This document shows positions 7,896 through 16,059 of a stretch of 21,909 nucleotides of DNA, one piece after another. A program made the position numbers and the translations under genes. Location of the stretch: NCBI GenBank assembly GCA_964410915.1, contig CAYPIU010000030.1, positions 1 to 21,909 of the forward strand, given 5' to 3'. Origin of the DNA: CAZFJG01 sp964410915. GTDB lineage: Bacteria; Synergistota; Synergistia; Synergistales; JAFGMB01. Position 1 is the first letter of the stretch, and each line of letters starts with the position of its first letter. The notes beneath the pieces are model-generated. The model had not been told where the DNA came from, did not search any database, and saw nothing but the letters and a program-made list of their open reading frames with translations.

Positions 7896-9530
7896 TTATT
7901 CTGCCATCCTGAAATAACACTCCATATCTCCACTGGTATTTTTTTTCGCAAAAAAGTTTCCCCTGAACTTCTCGTTCTTTTCAGGATGATCGGCCCTGAA
8001 AAAGGCTCCCCTGCTTTCCTTACGTTTTTCACTTACCTCGATCAATATACAGGCCTCTGTGATCATTGATTCAAGCTGATGATAACAAAGGATGTCACTT
8101 ACTTTCTCAATCTTTGCCATATCTTTCTGCTTGACTATTCGTTCCAGTTCATTTTTTACACGCCTGATAGATTCTTGACTTTTAGTTATTGAGCCATCTT
8201 CCCACATAACTGAACGGATATCTTCAACCAGATCCTGTAAATTTACTTCTCCTGATCTCATTTCAGGAAGAATACATTCATGTTCTACAAGTGTTGCCAT
8301 TCCGCCCCTTCTCTTACAGATATCTGCCGAGGTCCTGCCCGCAACTTTTCCGAAAACAACAGCCTCTGCCAGGGCAACACCCGGAAGCCTGTTCGCTCCG
8401 TGAAGACCTGCCGCAGCTTCACCACAGGCAAGAAGACCTTCCACACTTGTCCCGCAGTCACGATCAATATCAACTCCACCTATATAAAAATGAGCTGCGT
8501 GAGAAATGGGAAGAGGATCTTTCCTGATATCAAGACCAACTCCCTTAAGAAGAAGTGAAAGCTCTTCGTATTTTTTATCAAGTACTTCCGGGGGAATTTT
8601 TGAACAATCCATGAAAATGCAATCGGGGTTTCCACGCCCCTCGTCTATTTCAGACTTGACAGCCCTCGTCATTACATCCCTTGTAGCCAGATTCCCTTTC
8701 TCGCTGTAACGATACATAAACTCCTCGCCCTCTATGTTTTTCAGAACAGCACCAGCACCAAAAAGAGCATTTGCAGCTGGAATCTTTACGGGTTTAAACA
8801 TCATGGAAGGATAAAACTGAACCATTTCCATGTCCCTGAGAACAGCACCAGCTTCATATGCAAGTTTGCAGGAATCACAGGACACATCAGAAGTGTTGTT
8901 GTGTTTTTTAAATAGCCCCGCACCACCGCCGGCTGCAAGGATAACAACCTTTGAATTGAATAGAAGCTGTTCGCCCGAGTTGTTATCCAGTGCAACTGCA
9001 CCGGAGATACCATTTTCATCCGTAAGAAGCCTGATTATAGTGACCTCGTCATAAAGCTTTACTCCTTGTTCCCGAGCCCTCTCAAGCAGAGGTAATGTAA
9101 GGGGAAGCCCCCTGTTCAGATAAGAGTAGGATTGGTATTCACCGAGAAAGGATCGGCTTATAGAATGTCCTGGCGGGTGTTTTACCAGAAGTTTACCGTC
9201 AATGCTTTTAAATTTCACGCCATTTTTCTGAAGAAATGGAATTACAGATCCTGACTCTTCAGCAAAGACCCTTACAAGTTCAGTGTTATTTATTCCAGCA
9301 CCTGAATCCAGGAGATCTTTTTCAAAGATAGCCGGCTCATCGCCACATTGTCCCTCTTTTGTGGCGAGACTCAAAACCCCTCCAGAGACAAGGGTGTTCC
9401 CGCTTTTACCGGCTCTGCTCTTGCACACAAGACCAACTTCCAGGGAATTTTCCCTGGCTACAAGAGCAGCTGAAAGTCCTGCAAGCCCACCTCCGATTAT
9501 AAGTACATCAACATCACAGACTTTTTTCAT
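7896..9530 (-). CDS. FAD-dependent oxidoreductase, fumarate reductase / L-aspartate oxidase flavoprotein family
   Basis: A 544-residue flavoprotein of the succinate dehydrogenase/fumarate reductase family. The dinucleotide motif GGGLAG is at 13-18, with a Ser-Gly-Asn-Thr flavin segment (43-46) after it. The second FAD motif ILAAGGGAG is at 197-205. Catalytic-domain signatures are Arg284 (ATRDVMTRA), a His-rich HAAHFYIGG (344-352), and GLLACGEAAAGLHGANRLPG (365-384) followed by a Glu and VVFG, the conserved FAD-binding end of the family. The C-terminal SRGAFFRADHP fits the helical domain. ATG 9530 has AAGGA five bases upstream. No iron-sulfur or membrane subunit and no quinolinate gene is adjacent, so fumarate reductase, aspartate oxidase or a novel dehydrogenase cannot be told apart here. 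Confidence 0.88.
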   Translation of the reverse strand: MKKVCDVDVLIIGGGLAGLSAALVARENSLEVGLVCKSRAGKSGNTLVSGGVLSLATKEGQCGDEPAIFEKDLLDSGAGINNTELVRVFAEESGSVIPFLQKNGVKFKSIDGKLLVKHPPGHSISRSFLGEYQSYSYLNRGLPLTLPLLERAREQGVKLYDEVTIIRLLTDENGISGAVALDNNSGEQLLFNSKVVILAAGGGAGLFKKHNNTSDVSCDSCKLAYEAGAVLRDMEMVQFYPSMMFKPVKIPAANALFGAGAVLKNIEGEEFMYRYSEKGNLATRDVMTRAVKSEIDEGRGNPDCIFMDCSKIPPEVLDKKYEELSLLLKGVGLDIRKDPLPISHAAHFYIGGVDIDRDCGTSVEGLLACGEAAAGLHGANRLPGVALAEAVVFGKVAGRTSADICKRRGGMATLVEHECILPEMRSGEVNLQDLVEDIRSVMWEDGSITKSQESIRRVKNELERIVKQKDMAKIEKVSDILCYHQLESMITEACILIEVSEKRKESRGAFFRADHPEKNEKFRGNFFAKKNTSGDMECYFRMAE

Positions 9531-9840
9531 AATATCCTTACATCCCCCTGCTTTTATAAAGACATATTATTTTGTTACCTCAATTACTCCCCAGAAGTTT
9601 TGACAACACTTTCAAACAATATAAATATAGATTATAACCTATCATATCCGGGGAATACTTAAAATATTACTGCTTAAGGAGGAATGGTTACCACAAAATA
9701 GAGGAGCTGTAATTATGGATCCTGCCTCTTTATTTACCAAATTATGTTCGCACATACGATCTGACCGGACCTTACTATTCAATTCCAGGAATATTTTCAC
9801 AAAAAAAGGCCCCGTCAAACGACGAAGCCTTTGTGTTTTC
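9531..9840. other. intergenic region between FAD oxidoreductase and tRNA-fMet
   Basis: 310 bases that include the tRNA terminator at 9801-9832. The part nearer 9531 must hold the minus-strand promoter of the flavoprotein gene, but no convincing -35/-10 pair was found. No other feature is supported. Confidence 0.5.
9801..9832 (-). terminator. intrinsic terminator of tRNA-fMet
   Basis: On the minus strand AAGGCTTCGTC pairs with GACGGGGCCTT over 11 bp (two G-T wobbles) with loop GTTT, followed directly by a run of seven T. It starts about ten bases after the tRNA 3' CCA. Confidence 0.9.
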
Positions 9841-9916
<76 letters not shown>

Positions 9917-9953
9917 ATATTCATTTGAATTTATAACCTGTAACAGTTGGGCA

Positions 9954-9981
9954 ATTATACGCCTTTCTGAGCAGAAGTCCA
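9954..9981 (-). promoter_or_regulatory. sigma70-type promoter of tRNA-fMet
   Basis: On the minus strand TGGACT (9976-9981, 4/6 to TTGACA), a 16-base spacer, then a perfect TATAAT (9954-9959). The -10 ends 38 bases before the mature tRNA 5' end, suitable for a short leader. Confidence 0.7.
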
Positions 9982-10207
9982 GAGTTCTATTATTATAACA
10001 ACAGGATCGAGCTACTCCATTTGAAAGAGAACTTGCCTAGGTCTAACCAGGGGTTAACTTTGACTCTATTTTTCATTATTAGCCCCCTGACTTTTTAATC
10101 TTCATCTTCATCAGGATAGAGGCCAACCTGTTGGTTTTTACACTGGGTCAATTAACCTGGAATCCAGACTGTTTATAGACTTTGTACGTTTCAAACCGAC
10201 TTATTCT

Positions 10208-10236
10208 TTGACCGGACGTTCCCTCCTCGTTAGAAT
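10208..10236 (+). promoter_or_regulatory. sigma70-type promoter of the 1222-residue secreted protein gene
   Basis: TTGACC (5/6) - 17 bases - TAGAAT (5/6), a near-consensus pair with ideal spacing. The predicted start near 10243 gives a leader of about 44 bases to ATG 10287. Confidence 0.75.
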
Positions 10237-10286
10237 GAGTGACTAAATATCCTTGAAGAAGACGACAACCGATGGAGGGAACAGGA

Positions 10287-13200
10287 ATGAAGAATACGAA
10301 GCTGCACGCAGCAGCCGTTACTTTGGCAATAACCGTTATACTTTGCACGGCCCTGCTTACTGGATCGGCTGCAGCTGACACTGTAGGAGGAAATGAACCA
10401 CTGTCCCGGGACAACATTCTAATCGAGAACCAGGACCTGATGATGGTTGTCATGCCGCCAGGCAAAGAGTCAATTAGTCTCGGATACGCCTCGCCCGATG
10501 TCCCTGAAGTTTTCAACGATAAAGATGGAGGGAACCCAAACGTCCAGTGGGGAGGACCTGGAACAAACCCCCCATATCTTCCGAATGGAGAGGAATACCT
10601 GACCGTTAAAGCTGTTTATGGCAGAGGGCCTGCTGAAAATGGGGCACATCGCCTTGCTGTAGCCGGAGTAAACAAAAGCAGCAACAAATTCACACTCCGG
10701 GTCTATGCTGTTGATGTAAACAATTCTGATAATCCTCTTTCTGAGCTTTACTCCCTGAAATCCGGTATGTCAAGCCCTTCTACAGGCTTCGACAAACCAT
10801 ACAACCCCGCGGTAGATATAATGGCCTGTGACTGGAACTGCGACAATGTCTCGGATTATATATACGTTTTCCCAACAGATGAAGAGGGATATAAATATAA
10901 TATCGGCGTTACCGACGGGAATAACCCTTCAGGTGATATCTCTTCTATTACAATCGCAGATGCCCCGAACGGAACACTTGTTGATCCCCCTTACAGTATC
11001 ACCCGTTGTGCAGACCTGGCCCTGGCCGATATTGACGGTGATGGACGTAAGGAGGTTGTAGTGATAGCCAAGGAAAATGATGGTACCATACGCCTCCATG
11101 CCTATTCAGTAGACAATCAACTGAATATAAGCGAATACAACAGTTCATACAAGGTAGCTGACTGGAAATGTTATGGAGCTGTTTGTGCAGTTGAATCCGG
11201 TAACAGCAGACCGGGAGGCATCGACGAACTTTATGTGCTCCGGTATGCCAATCCGGGCACCACGATAACTTCGGACAGCCTGACAAGGCTATCACTGATC
11301 AGCGCCACTGCATGGGAGGACGGAAGTATAGAATGGAGAGAGAAAGCATCCGGTAAGATGTACAACTCTCTGCCATTCCCGGAAATGTATCCCGAAAACT
11401 GGGTGGACAATCCCCTTCTGGGACAGCTTGCTGTGGGCGACATAAACGGTGACGGCCAGGACGAATGCTGTGTTTTGAATCTTATTGATGAACATGGAAG
11501 TCGTGAATTTGATGGTTATTACTATATAGAAGGACTCTGGATCATGATCTTCAACGTAGAAGACGGAAATTTTGTTATAAAAAGCAGGGCCAATGTCATT
11601 ACCATGCCTGACATTGGCTATTTTTCACTTGATCGATTCAACTACGCTTCTCTGGCTCTGGGAGCATTTGGAGGTAAATTGGACCCCGCTAAAAATAACG
11701 TCGGAATAAGGCAGTTCATCCTTCAATTGAATCCACGTACTAACGATATTGATAATCCTGAGATCGATGATAACTGGAGGTCCAATATTGTACTCACGGA
11801 GACGGAAATAAAGGATAACGGCAACTTTGGATTTAATCCCTCGTCCTGGGAAGACTTTGGAAACACACGAGAGCGGGAGTTTACATGCCTTGTCCCCGGT
11901 GATTTCGCTGGCAAAAGCCTTCGTCTGGGCACACCGGCAAAGATCACCCTGGCCAACAATATATCTCCACAGGTGATCGTACAGGAACCCCCAAAACATA
12001 TTGACTACATCCAAAACACAGATACCGGAGTGGCTGAAATGTGTAACGTCTCCCGTCTGGCCTCCTTCAAGACTGTATTCAAGGAAAAGGGTACTTCTTC
12101 CAGCATGGTAGACTCCGAGCAGAAGACCGACTTCAGTTACGGAACGAGCACATCGGTCTCCGGCAACCCCGGCCTGGAAATGGAAGTTTTTAAAGCATCG
12201 GAAACACTGGAAGCGACCTTCAGCGAGAGCAGAGAGAAAACGGAAGATATCAATAACGAAAAATACAAGAACATGTCCACCTCCATATCGGTCGGGACGA
12301 CAAATGGCGATGAGGTGCTCTACAGAAGATCAAAAAAAGTTTTGTGGCGCTATCCTGTCCTCAACAGGACCGATGAAAACGGAGAACCTGTCTACGTTCA
12401 GGTAGTTGTCCCAGAACCAACACAGGGAATGCAGAAGATAGGACGCGACGCCTCCTGGTATCAGCCACCCCATATCAGCGGAAATCTGCTCACCTACCCC
12501 TGGAAGAAAGAACAGCTCAGTTACGGCTATTTCAACCTTTCATCCTCAGATCAGATCGCATCAGGCAACATGATGGGCCTCGATAACGCCACTATATGGG
12601 ATGTTAACTGGACCGAGGATATCCGTAAGAAATCAACTGTCTCTACCACAGTGAAAAGCAAAAGGAGTGCCAGCATGAGTGCAAGCATGGGTGGTTCTTA
12701 TGACGGATTCCTGGGTGGTCTGAAAGCAGGAGTAAACTATTTCTCCGATAGTTGTTTCGAGGATACAACATCCAACCGCAACACCATCAGTTCCGAGGAA
12801 GGATTCACAGTTGACACACCAGGAAACGGATTCAACGAAAGCAATTCCTGGGGATATCAGATAGAGCCATGCGTATATAGCACTGATATCGGAGTGATCG
12901 CCACAACTTTCATTGCCCAGCCTGGTGAGACCATCAATCAGGAAAACTGGTGGAACGAGCGATACGGACAACATCCAAACCCGGCTCTTGGGTTACCTCA
13001 CCAGTGGCGGAAAAAAAGTTCCAGTGGCGATAAGACCCAGTGGGAATGGGACACCCAGATCGGTGCCAAAGAGCTCAGGGGAATGTTCTTCTATGGAAAC
13101 GATAAAAAGATCGGGCCAACCCTGGAAAAAAATATTTTCAGTGAAGTAAATATAAAGTGCAGGGTCTATAACCTTGCAATAGGAGAAACAAACAGACTCG

Positions 13201-13955
13201 AGGGAGTGGAGGTAAAATTCTACTATACTGCCTCTGATAACAACTATTCGCCGTATGAGGGGGAAAAACACCTCATAGGCAGCGAGCGTGTCAACATTGA
13301 GACATGGGGAAAAGGCAACCTGCCCAACTGGACCATGGCTGAAGTGAACTGGGATATCGAGGATCTAGACCAGGGCTACTACTTCATACATGTGGAGGTC
13401 GATCCAGAGGATGAGGTTAAAGAGATGGCCCTTCATGACAACGGCGACGAGTTCAGCGATAACAAAGGGTACTTCTGCACATATGTCTATGGAAACAGTA
13501 AATCAGGAGGTTCAAATAGCACATTAGAGATCCTTGGCGAACTCAATATCGAAGGCAAGATCCTCAATGTCTCACCTGAGAACCCTGCCCTGGGTCAAGC
13601 TGTTACAGTTAACGCCGGGATAACCAACACATCCGCCAGCGCTCATGCCGTGGACCTCTTCGCAACCATTTACGACGAAGGTCCTGAAGGGAAACTCACT
13701 ATGATCGCAGATGAATATATCCCCGGCATCATGCCAGGAACCACTTATCCCTTAAATAATAGATACTTTCCCGAGGGAGAAGGAATACATAAACTGAGCA
13801 TGGTCATTGACAGCATAAGTGGAGAGGAAGAAGCAGAAACTACGCAAACATTTCTTCTCGGAGAAAGCAGCAACGGCGGATGTATTGCCGGACATCTGCC
13901 TCCATCATTTTTATTACTCCTTGCACCTTTTTATTTCATGACAAAAAAGAGATAG
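10287..13955 (+). CDS. large secreted FG-GAP / CARDB protein with GGC-type C-terminal anchor
   Basis: A 1222-residue exported protein of unknown function. The signal peptide is at 1-29 (KNTK, hydrophobic core, cut near GSAAA). Residues about 30-560 form a beta-propeller-like region with Asp-rich calcium-loop repeats of FG-GAP/VCBS type: DWNCDNVSDY (about 182), DIDGDGRKE (about 247), DINGDGQDE (about 385). Residues about 585-900 are unusual, rich in alternating Ser/Thr, with GTSTSVSG, STSISVGTT and SASMSASMGG. Two CARDB-like Ig modules follow (about 935-1070 and 1090-1190). The tail is GGCIAG (Cys1199), a hydrophobic helix, then KKR, resembling Synergistota-type sorting tails. Start ATG 10287 was preferred to ATG 10272 because GGAGGG ends seven bases before it. 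It looks richer in G+C than its spacers. Likely a surface or envelope protein; ligand unknown. Confidence 0.85.
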   Translation: MKNTKLHAAAVTLAITVILCTALLTGSAAADTVGGNEPLSRDNILIENQDLMMVVMPPGKESISLGYASPDVPEVFNDKDGGNPNVQWGGPGTNPPYLPNGEEYLTVKAVYGRGPAENGAHRLAVAGVNKSSNKFTLRVYAVDVNNSDNPLSELYSLKSGMSSPSTGFDKPYNPAVDIMACDWNCDNVSDYIYVFPTDEEGYKYNIGVTDGNNPSGDISSITIADAPNGTLVDPPYSITRCADLALADIDGDGRKEVVVIAKENDGTIRLHAYSVDNQLNISEYNSSYKVADWKCYGAVCAVESGNSRPGGIDELYVLRYANPGTTITSDSLTRLSLISATAWEDGSIEWREKASGKMYNSLPFPEMYPENWVDNPLLGQLAVGDINGDGQDECCVLNLIDEHGSREFDGYYYIEGLWIMIFNVEDGNFVIKSRANVITMPDIGYFSLDRFNYASLALGAFGGKLDPAKNNVGIRQFILQLNPRTNDIDNPEIDDNWRSNIVLTETEIKDNGNFGFNPSSWEDFGNTREREFTCLVPGDFAGKSLRLGTPAKITLANNISPQVIVQEPPKHIDYIQNTDTGVAEMCNVSRLASFKTVFKEKGTSSSMVDSEQKTDFSYGTSTSVSGNPGLEMEVFKASETLEATFSESREKTEDINNEKYKNMSTSISVGTTNGDEVLYRRSKKVLWRYPVLNRTDENGEPVYVQVVVPEPTQGMQKIGRDASWYQPPHISGNLLTYPWKKEQLSYGYFNLSSSDQIASGNMMGLDNATIWDVNWTEDIRKKSTVSTTVKSKRSASMSASMGGSYDGFLGGLKAGVNYFSDSCFEDTTSNRNTISSEEGFTVDTPGNGFNESNSWGYQIEPCVYSTDIGVIATTFIAQPGETINQENWWNERYGQHPNPALGLPHQWRKKSSSGDKTQWEWDTQIGAKELRGMFFYGNDKKIGPTLEKNIFSEVNIKCRVYNLAIGETNRLEGVEVKFYYTASDNNYSPYEGEKHLIGSERVNIETWGKGNLPNWTMAEVNWDIEDLDQGYYFIHVEVDPEDEVKEMALHDNGDEFSDNKGYFCTYVYGNSKSGGSNSTLEILGELNIEGKILNVSPENPALGQAVTVNAGITNTSASAHAVDLFATIYDEGPEGKLTMIADEYIPGIMPGTTYPLNNRYFPEGEGIHKLSMVIDSISGEEEAETTQTFLLGESSNGGCIAGHLPPSFLLLLAPFYFMTKKR

Positions 13956-13971
13956 ATCCGCTCTTTTTTGT
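13941..13971 (+). terminator. intrinsic terminator overlapping the 3' end of the 1222-residue protein gene
   Basis: A perfect 11-bp repeat ACAAAAAAGAG / CTCTTTTTTGT around a 9-base loop. The upstream arm lies inside the last codons and the stop codon is in the loop. The stem is low in GC, so it probably works together with the stronger hairpin at 13999. Confidence 0.6.
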
Positions 13972-13998
13972 AAAAGTAATATAAGCCTCAGGTTAATC

Positions 13999-14040
13999 AA
14001 TAGATCAAGGGGAGCGCGGACGCGCTCCCCTTGATCTATT
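13999..14040. terminator. bidirectional terminator between convergent secreted-protein genes
   Basis: A perfect 20-bp inverted repeat (AATAGATCAAGGGGAGCGCG and its complement) with only GA between the arms. It serves the 1222-residue gene (+) and the 570-residue gene (-), which converge here. Confidence 0.9.
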
Positions 14041-14051
14041 TGTAGATTGAG

Positions 14052-15764
14052 CTATTTTTTCAATATCAGGAGACCCAATGGCAGTAACAGCATTCCCATT
14101 GACGGAAAAAATGAGGTAATTGAGCAACCACCATTTCCGTTTTGGATATCTTCACCAGAACTGCTGTAATTCAAGCCTGTTCCAGTGAAATATGCCACGT
14201 GAGGATTGTTTGAACTGTCATGGATAAGAGAGGAGAAAGAACCGAACTCTGGCATAACTCCTGAATCCAGAGTTTTTATGAACCAGTCCGTTCCGTCAGA
14301 ATAGGCATATTTCAGTTCCACAGATTCACTCGGAGCCTGTTCATCCACAGTACTTTCAGGGGAAAGAACTGTGGTTGATCCAGAACCATAGGTAATGTGA
14401 GGATTGTTGTCCAGGTCATTATTAATTGAAACATTTCCCTCTCTATAGGATCCCAGCGTATCCAATAACTGTACACCCCAGGTACCTCCTGATTTTGTCG
14501 CATACCAGAGTTCATATGTGTAAGAAATAGGACTCTTCGAAAGAGAGTTCGGCACCAGACCTTCCGGATATCTTACAAAGGCAATATGGGGATTCCCTTC
14601 CGTGTCTAGATGAAGGTCCGTTTCAATGATACCCATATCAACATCTGAAGAGATCACCGTCTGAATATCCCAGCTGCCATTATCTTCAGCAGCGTACTTC
14701 AGCATACCCTGGCCAAGTCGGCTATCATACTGATAGTAGCAGCCTGCAGGTTTCTCCTTCTCATCAATAGCCAGCGAAATAGCTCTAAAGTCATAATCAG
14801 ATTCTTCCACTGTTGCCTTGCTCCAGACACCGTTCTCTTTCTTTACATGCTGTAAAACATAACCGTCATCTACGAAGTCTGGATAAGATTTGGAGAAGAG
14901 GTGGGGCATTCCCGAACTTTCAAGCTCAAAAACAAAAGAACTTCTCCCAAAACCTATGGGGTCTTCAGGACAGATCCTCTCAAAGGACCATTCATCTCCT
15001 GACCATGTCCCGTATTTCAGGTACCCTGATCCATAATCCGGAAATACCACGTGGGCAATGTCCTTTTCGTCAAGTCCAAAACCCGCCTGGACAATNNNNN
15101 NNNNNNNNNNNNNNNNNNNNNNNNNNNNNNNNNNNNNNNNNNNNNNNNNNNNNNNNNNNNNNNNNNNNNNNNNNNNNNNNNNNNNNNNNNNNNNNGTGCC
15201 TATGCTATCACCTGATACTACAGTTTCAATGTTCCAGCCTTCTGCCTGCTTCGAAGCATATTCAACATTTCCTGAATAACTGTATCCTATGTGAGGACCA
15301 CCCTGAGAATCCAGGGCGAGGGATACAAAACTTTTAAAATCATGGGTCTCTCCGAGGATCTCAGTATTCCACTCTGTACCGTCGTAACATGCATAAAAGA
15401 GGTTTTCAGGACCAGAGATATCCAGTGCACGTTTTGAATCAGAGCCAGACATTAGAACACAGGCTATATGGGGATTATTGTACTGGTCCAGTGCAAGGGA
15501 TATAGATATGTCTGCAAACATATTTTGAGAAGTCTCATATACAGTCTGTACCTCCCATCCATCTTCCCCGTATACGGCATATTTCAAACTGTGTCTGTCT
15601 TCTGCGAAAAAGGCTAAATGCAGCGTACCTTCTTCATCGACTGCCACATATGATCCAGGACCATGGATGCTTCCCCGGTCAACGGTCTCTATCACCATAT
15701 CTGCCGCAAAAGCGGGAACAGTTAATAACACCATCAAACATACAGCAAGGCATATTTTTTTCAT
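14052..15764 (-). CDS. secreted beta-propeller-like repeat protein with GGC-type C-terminal anchor (interrupted by assembly gap)
   Basis: About 570 residues as drawn, with 34 unknown across the N run. The signal peptide is at 1-20 (KKICLAVCLMVLLTVPAFAA). The rest is built of imperfect repeats of roughly 45-60 residues. Each has a pattern like 'S-aLD...NPHIay', then 'LkYa...dG.W', for example LALDQYNNPHIA and LHLDTEGNPHIAF, which suggests a BNR- or YncE-like beta-propeller. The tail NGNGGCSITS (Cys547), hydrophobic helix and KK parallels the convergent neighbour. ATG 15764 has GGAGAG about seven bases upstream and a good promoter behind it. The 100-N placeholder keeps the two halves in one frame, but the real gap length is unknown. 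Function unknown; probably envelope-exposed. Confidence 0.8.
   Translation of the reverse strand: MKKICLAVCLMVLLTVPAFAADMVIETVDRGSIHGPGSYVAVDEEGTLHLAFFAEDRHSLKYAVYGEDGWEVQTVYETSQNMFADISISLALDQYNNPHIACVLMSGSDSKRALDISGPENLFYACYDGTEWNTEILGETHDFKSFVSLALDSQGGPHIGYSYSGNVEYASKQAEGWNIETVVSGDSIGXXXXXXXXXXXXXXXXXXXXXXXXXXXXXXXXXXIVQAGFGLDEKDIAHVVFPDYGSGYLKYGTWSGDEWSFERICPEDPIGFGRSSFVFELESSGMPHLFSKSYPDFVDDGYVLQHVKKENGVWSKATVEESDYDFRAISLAIDEKEKPAGCYYQYDSRLGQGMLKYAAEDNGSWDIQTVISSDVDMGIIETDLHLDTEGNPHIAFVRYPEGLVPNSLSKSPISYTYELWYATKSGGTWGVQLLDTLGSYREGNVSINNDLDNNPHITYGSGSTTVLSPESTVDEQAPSESVELKYAYSDGTDWFIKTLDSGVMPEFGSFSSLIHDSSNNPHVAYFTGTGLNYSSSGEDIQNGNGGCSITSFFPSMGMLLLPLGLLILKK
15096..15195. other. assembly gap (100 N)
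   Basis: Exactly 100 undetermined bases, the conventional placeholder for a gap of unknown size, inside the repeat region of the 570-residue protein gene. Repetitive propeller-coding DNA may have broken the assembly. Confidence 0.97.
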
Positions 15765-15843
15765 TATTCATCTCTCCGATCTGAAAGGTAAAATGTGTTC
15801 TCGTACTCTGGAGCTACTGAAATACAATTGGGATTTTCGCATA

Positions 15844-15872
15844 ATTATACAGAAGTCTACAAATTGACTCAA
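15844..15872 (-). promoter_or_regulatory. sigma70-type promoter of the 570-residue secreted protein gene
   Basis: On the minus strand TTGAGT (15867-15872) - 17 bases - TATAAT (15844-15849, perfect). It lies about 80 bases before ATG 15764. Confidence 0.72.
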
Positions 15873-16059
15873 AAGGTCTAATCCCTTTTATCATGAGATA
15901 TGTAAATGAAAATGAATTTTTTACAGACATTTTACTCAAAATAATAAAACCTATATAGAATCTTGCTTTATAATGTTAGATAGATGACTTGTTGAATTTC
16001 AACAGAGCAAGAAGAGAACTTCTGTTTCCTGTTCAGTAAAAATTGAGGAGGGATTTATC

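Larger units (their letters stand above)
9917..10286. other. intergenic region between tRNA-fMet and the 1222-residue protein gene
   Basis: 370 bases holding the tRNA promoter (minus), an imperfect CAGGGG...CCCCTG hairpin with a following T-tract near 10047-10100, and the plus-strand promoter at 10208-10236. No gene is seen. Confidence 0.55.

Noticed and set aside
10047..10100. CAGGGG...CCCCTG hairpin with a T-tract after the tRNA promoter region
   Set aside because: Only six contiguous pairs around a loop of about 27 bases and no plus-strand gene upstream to terminate; not strong enough to list as a terminator.
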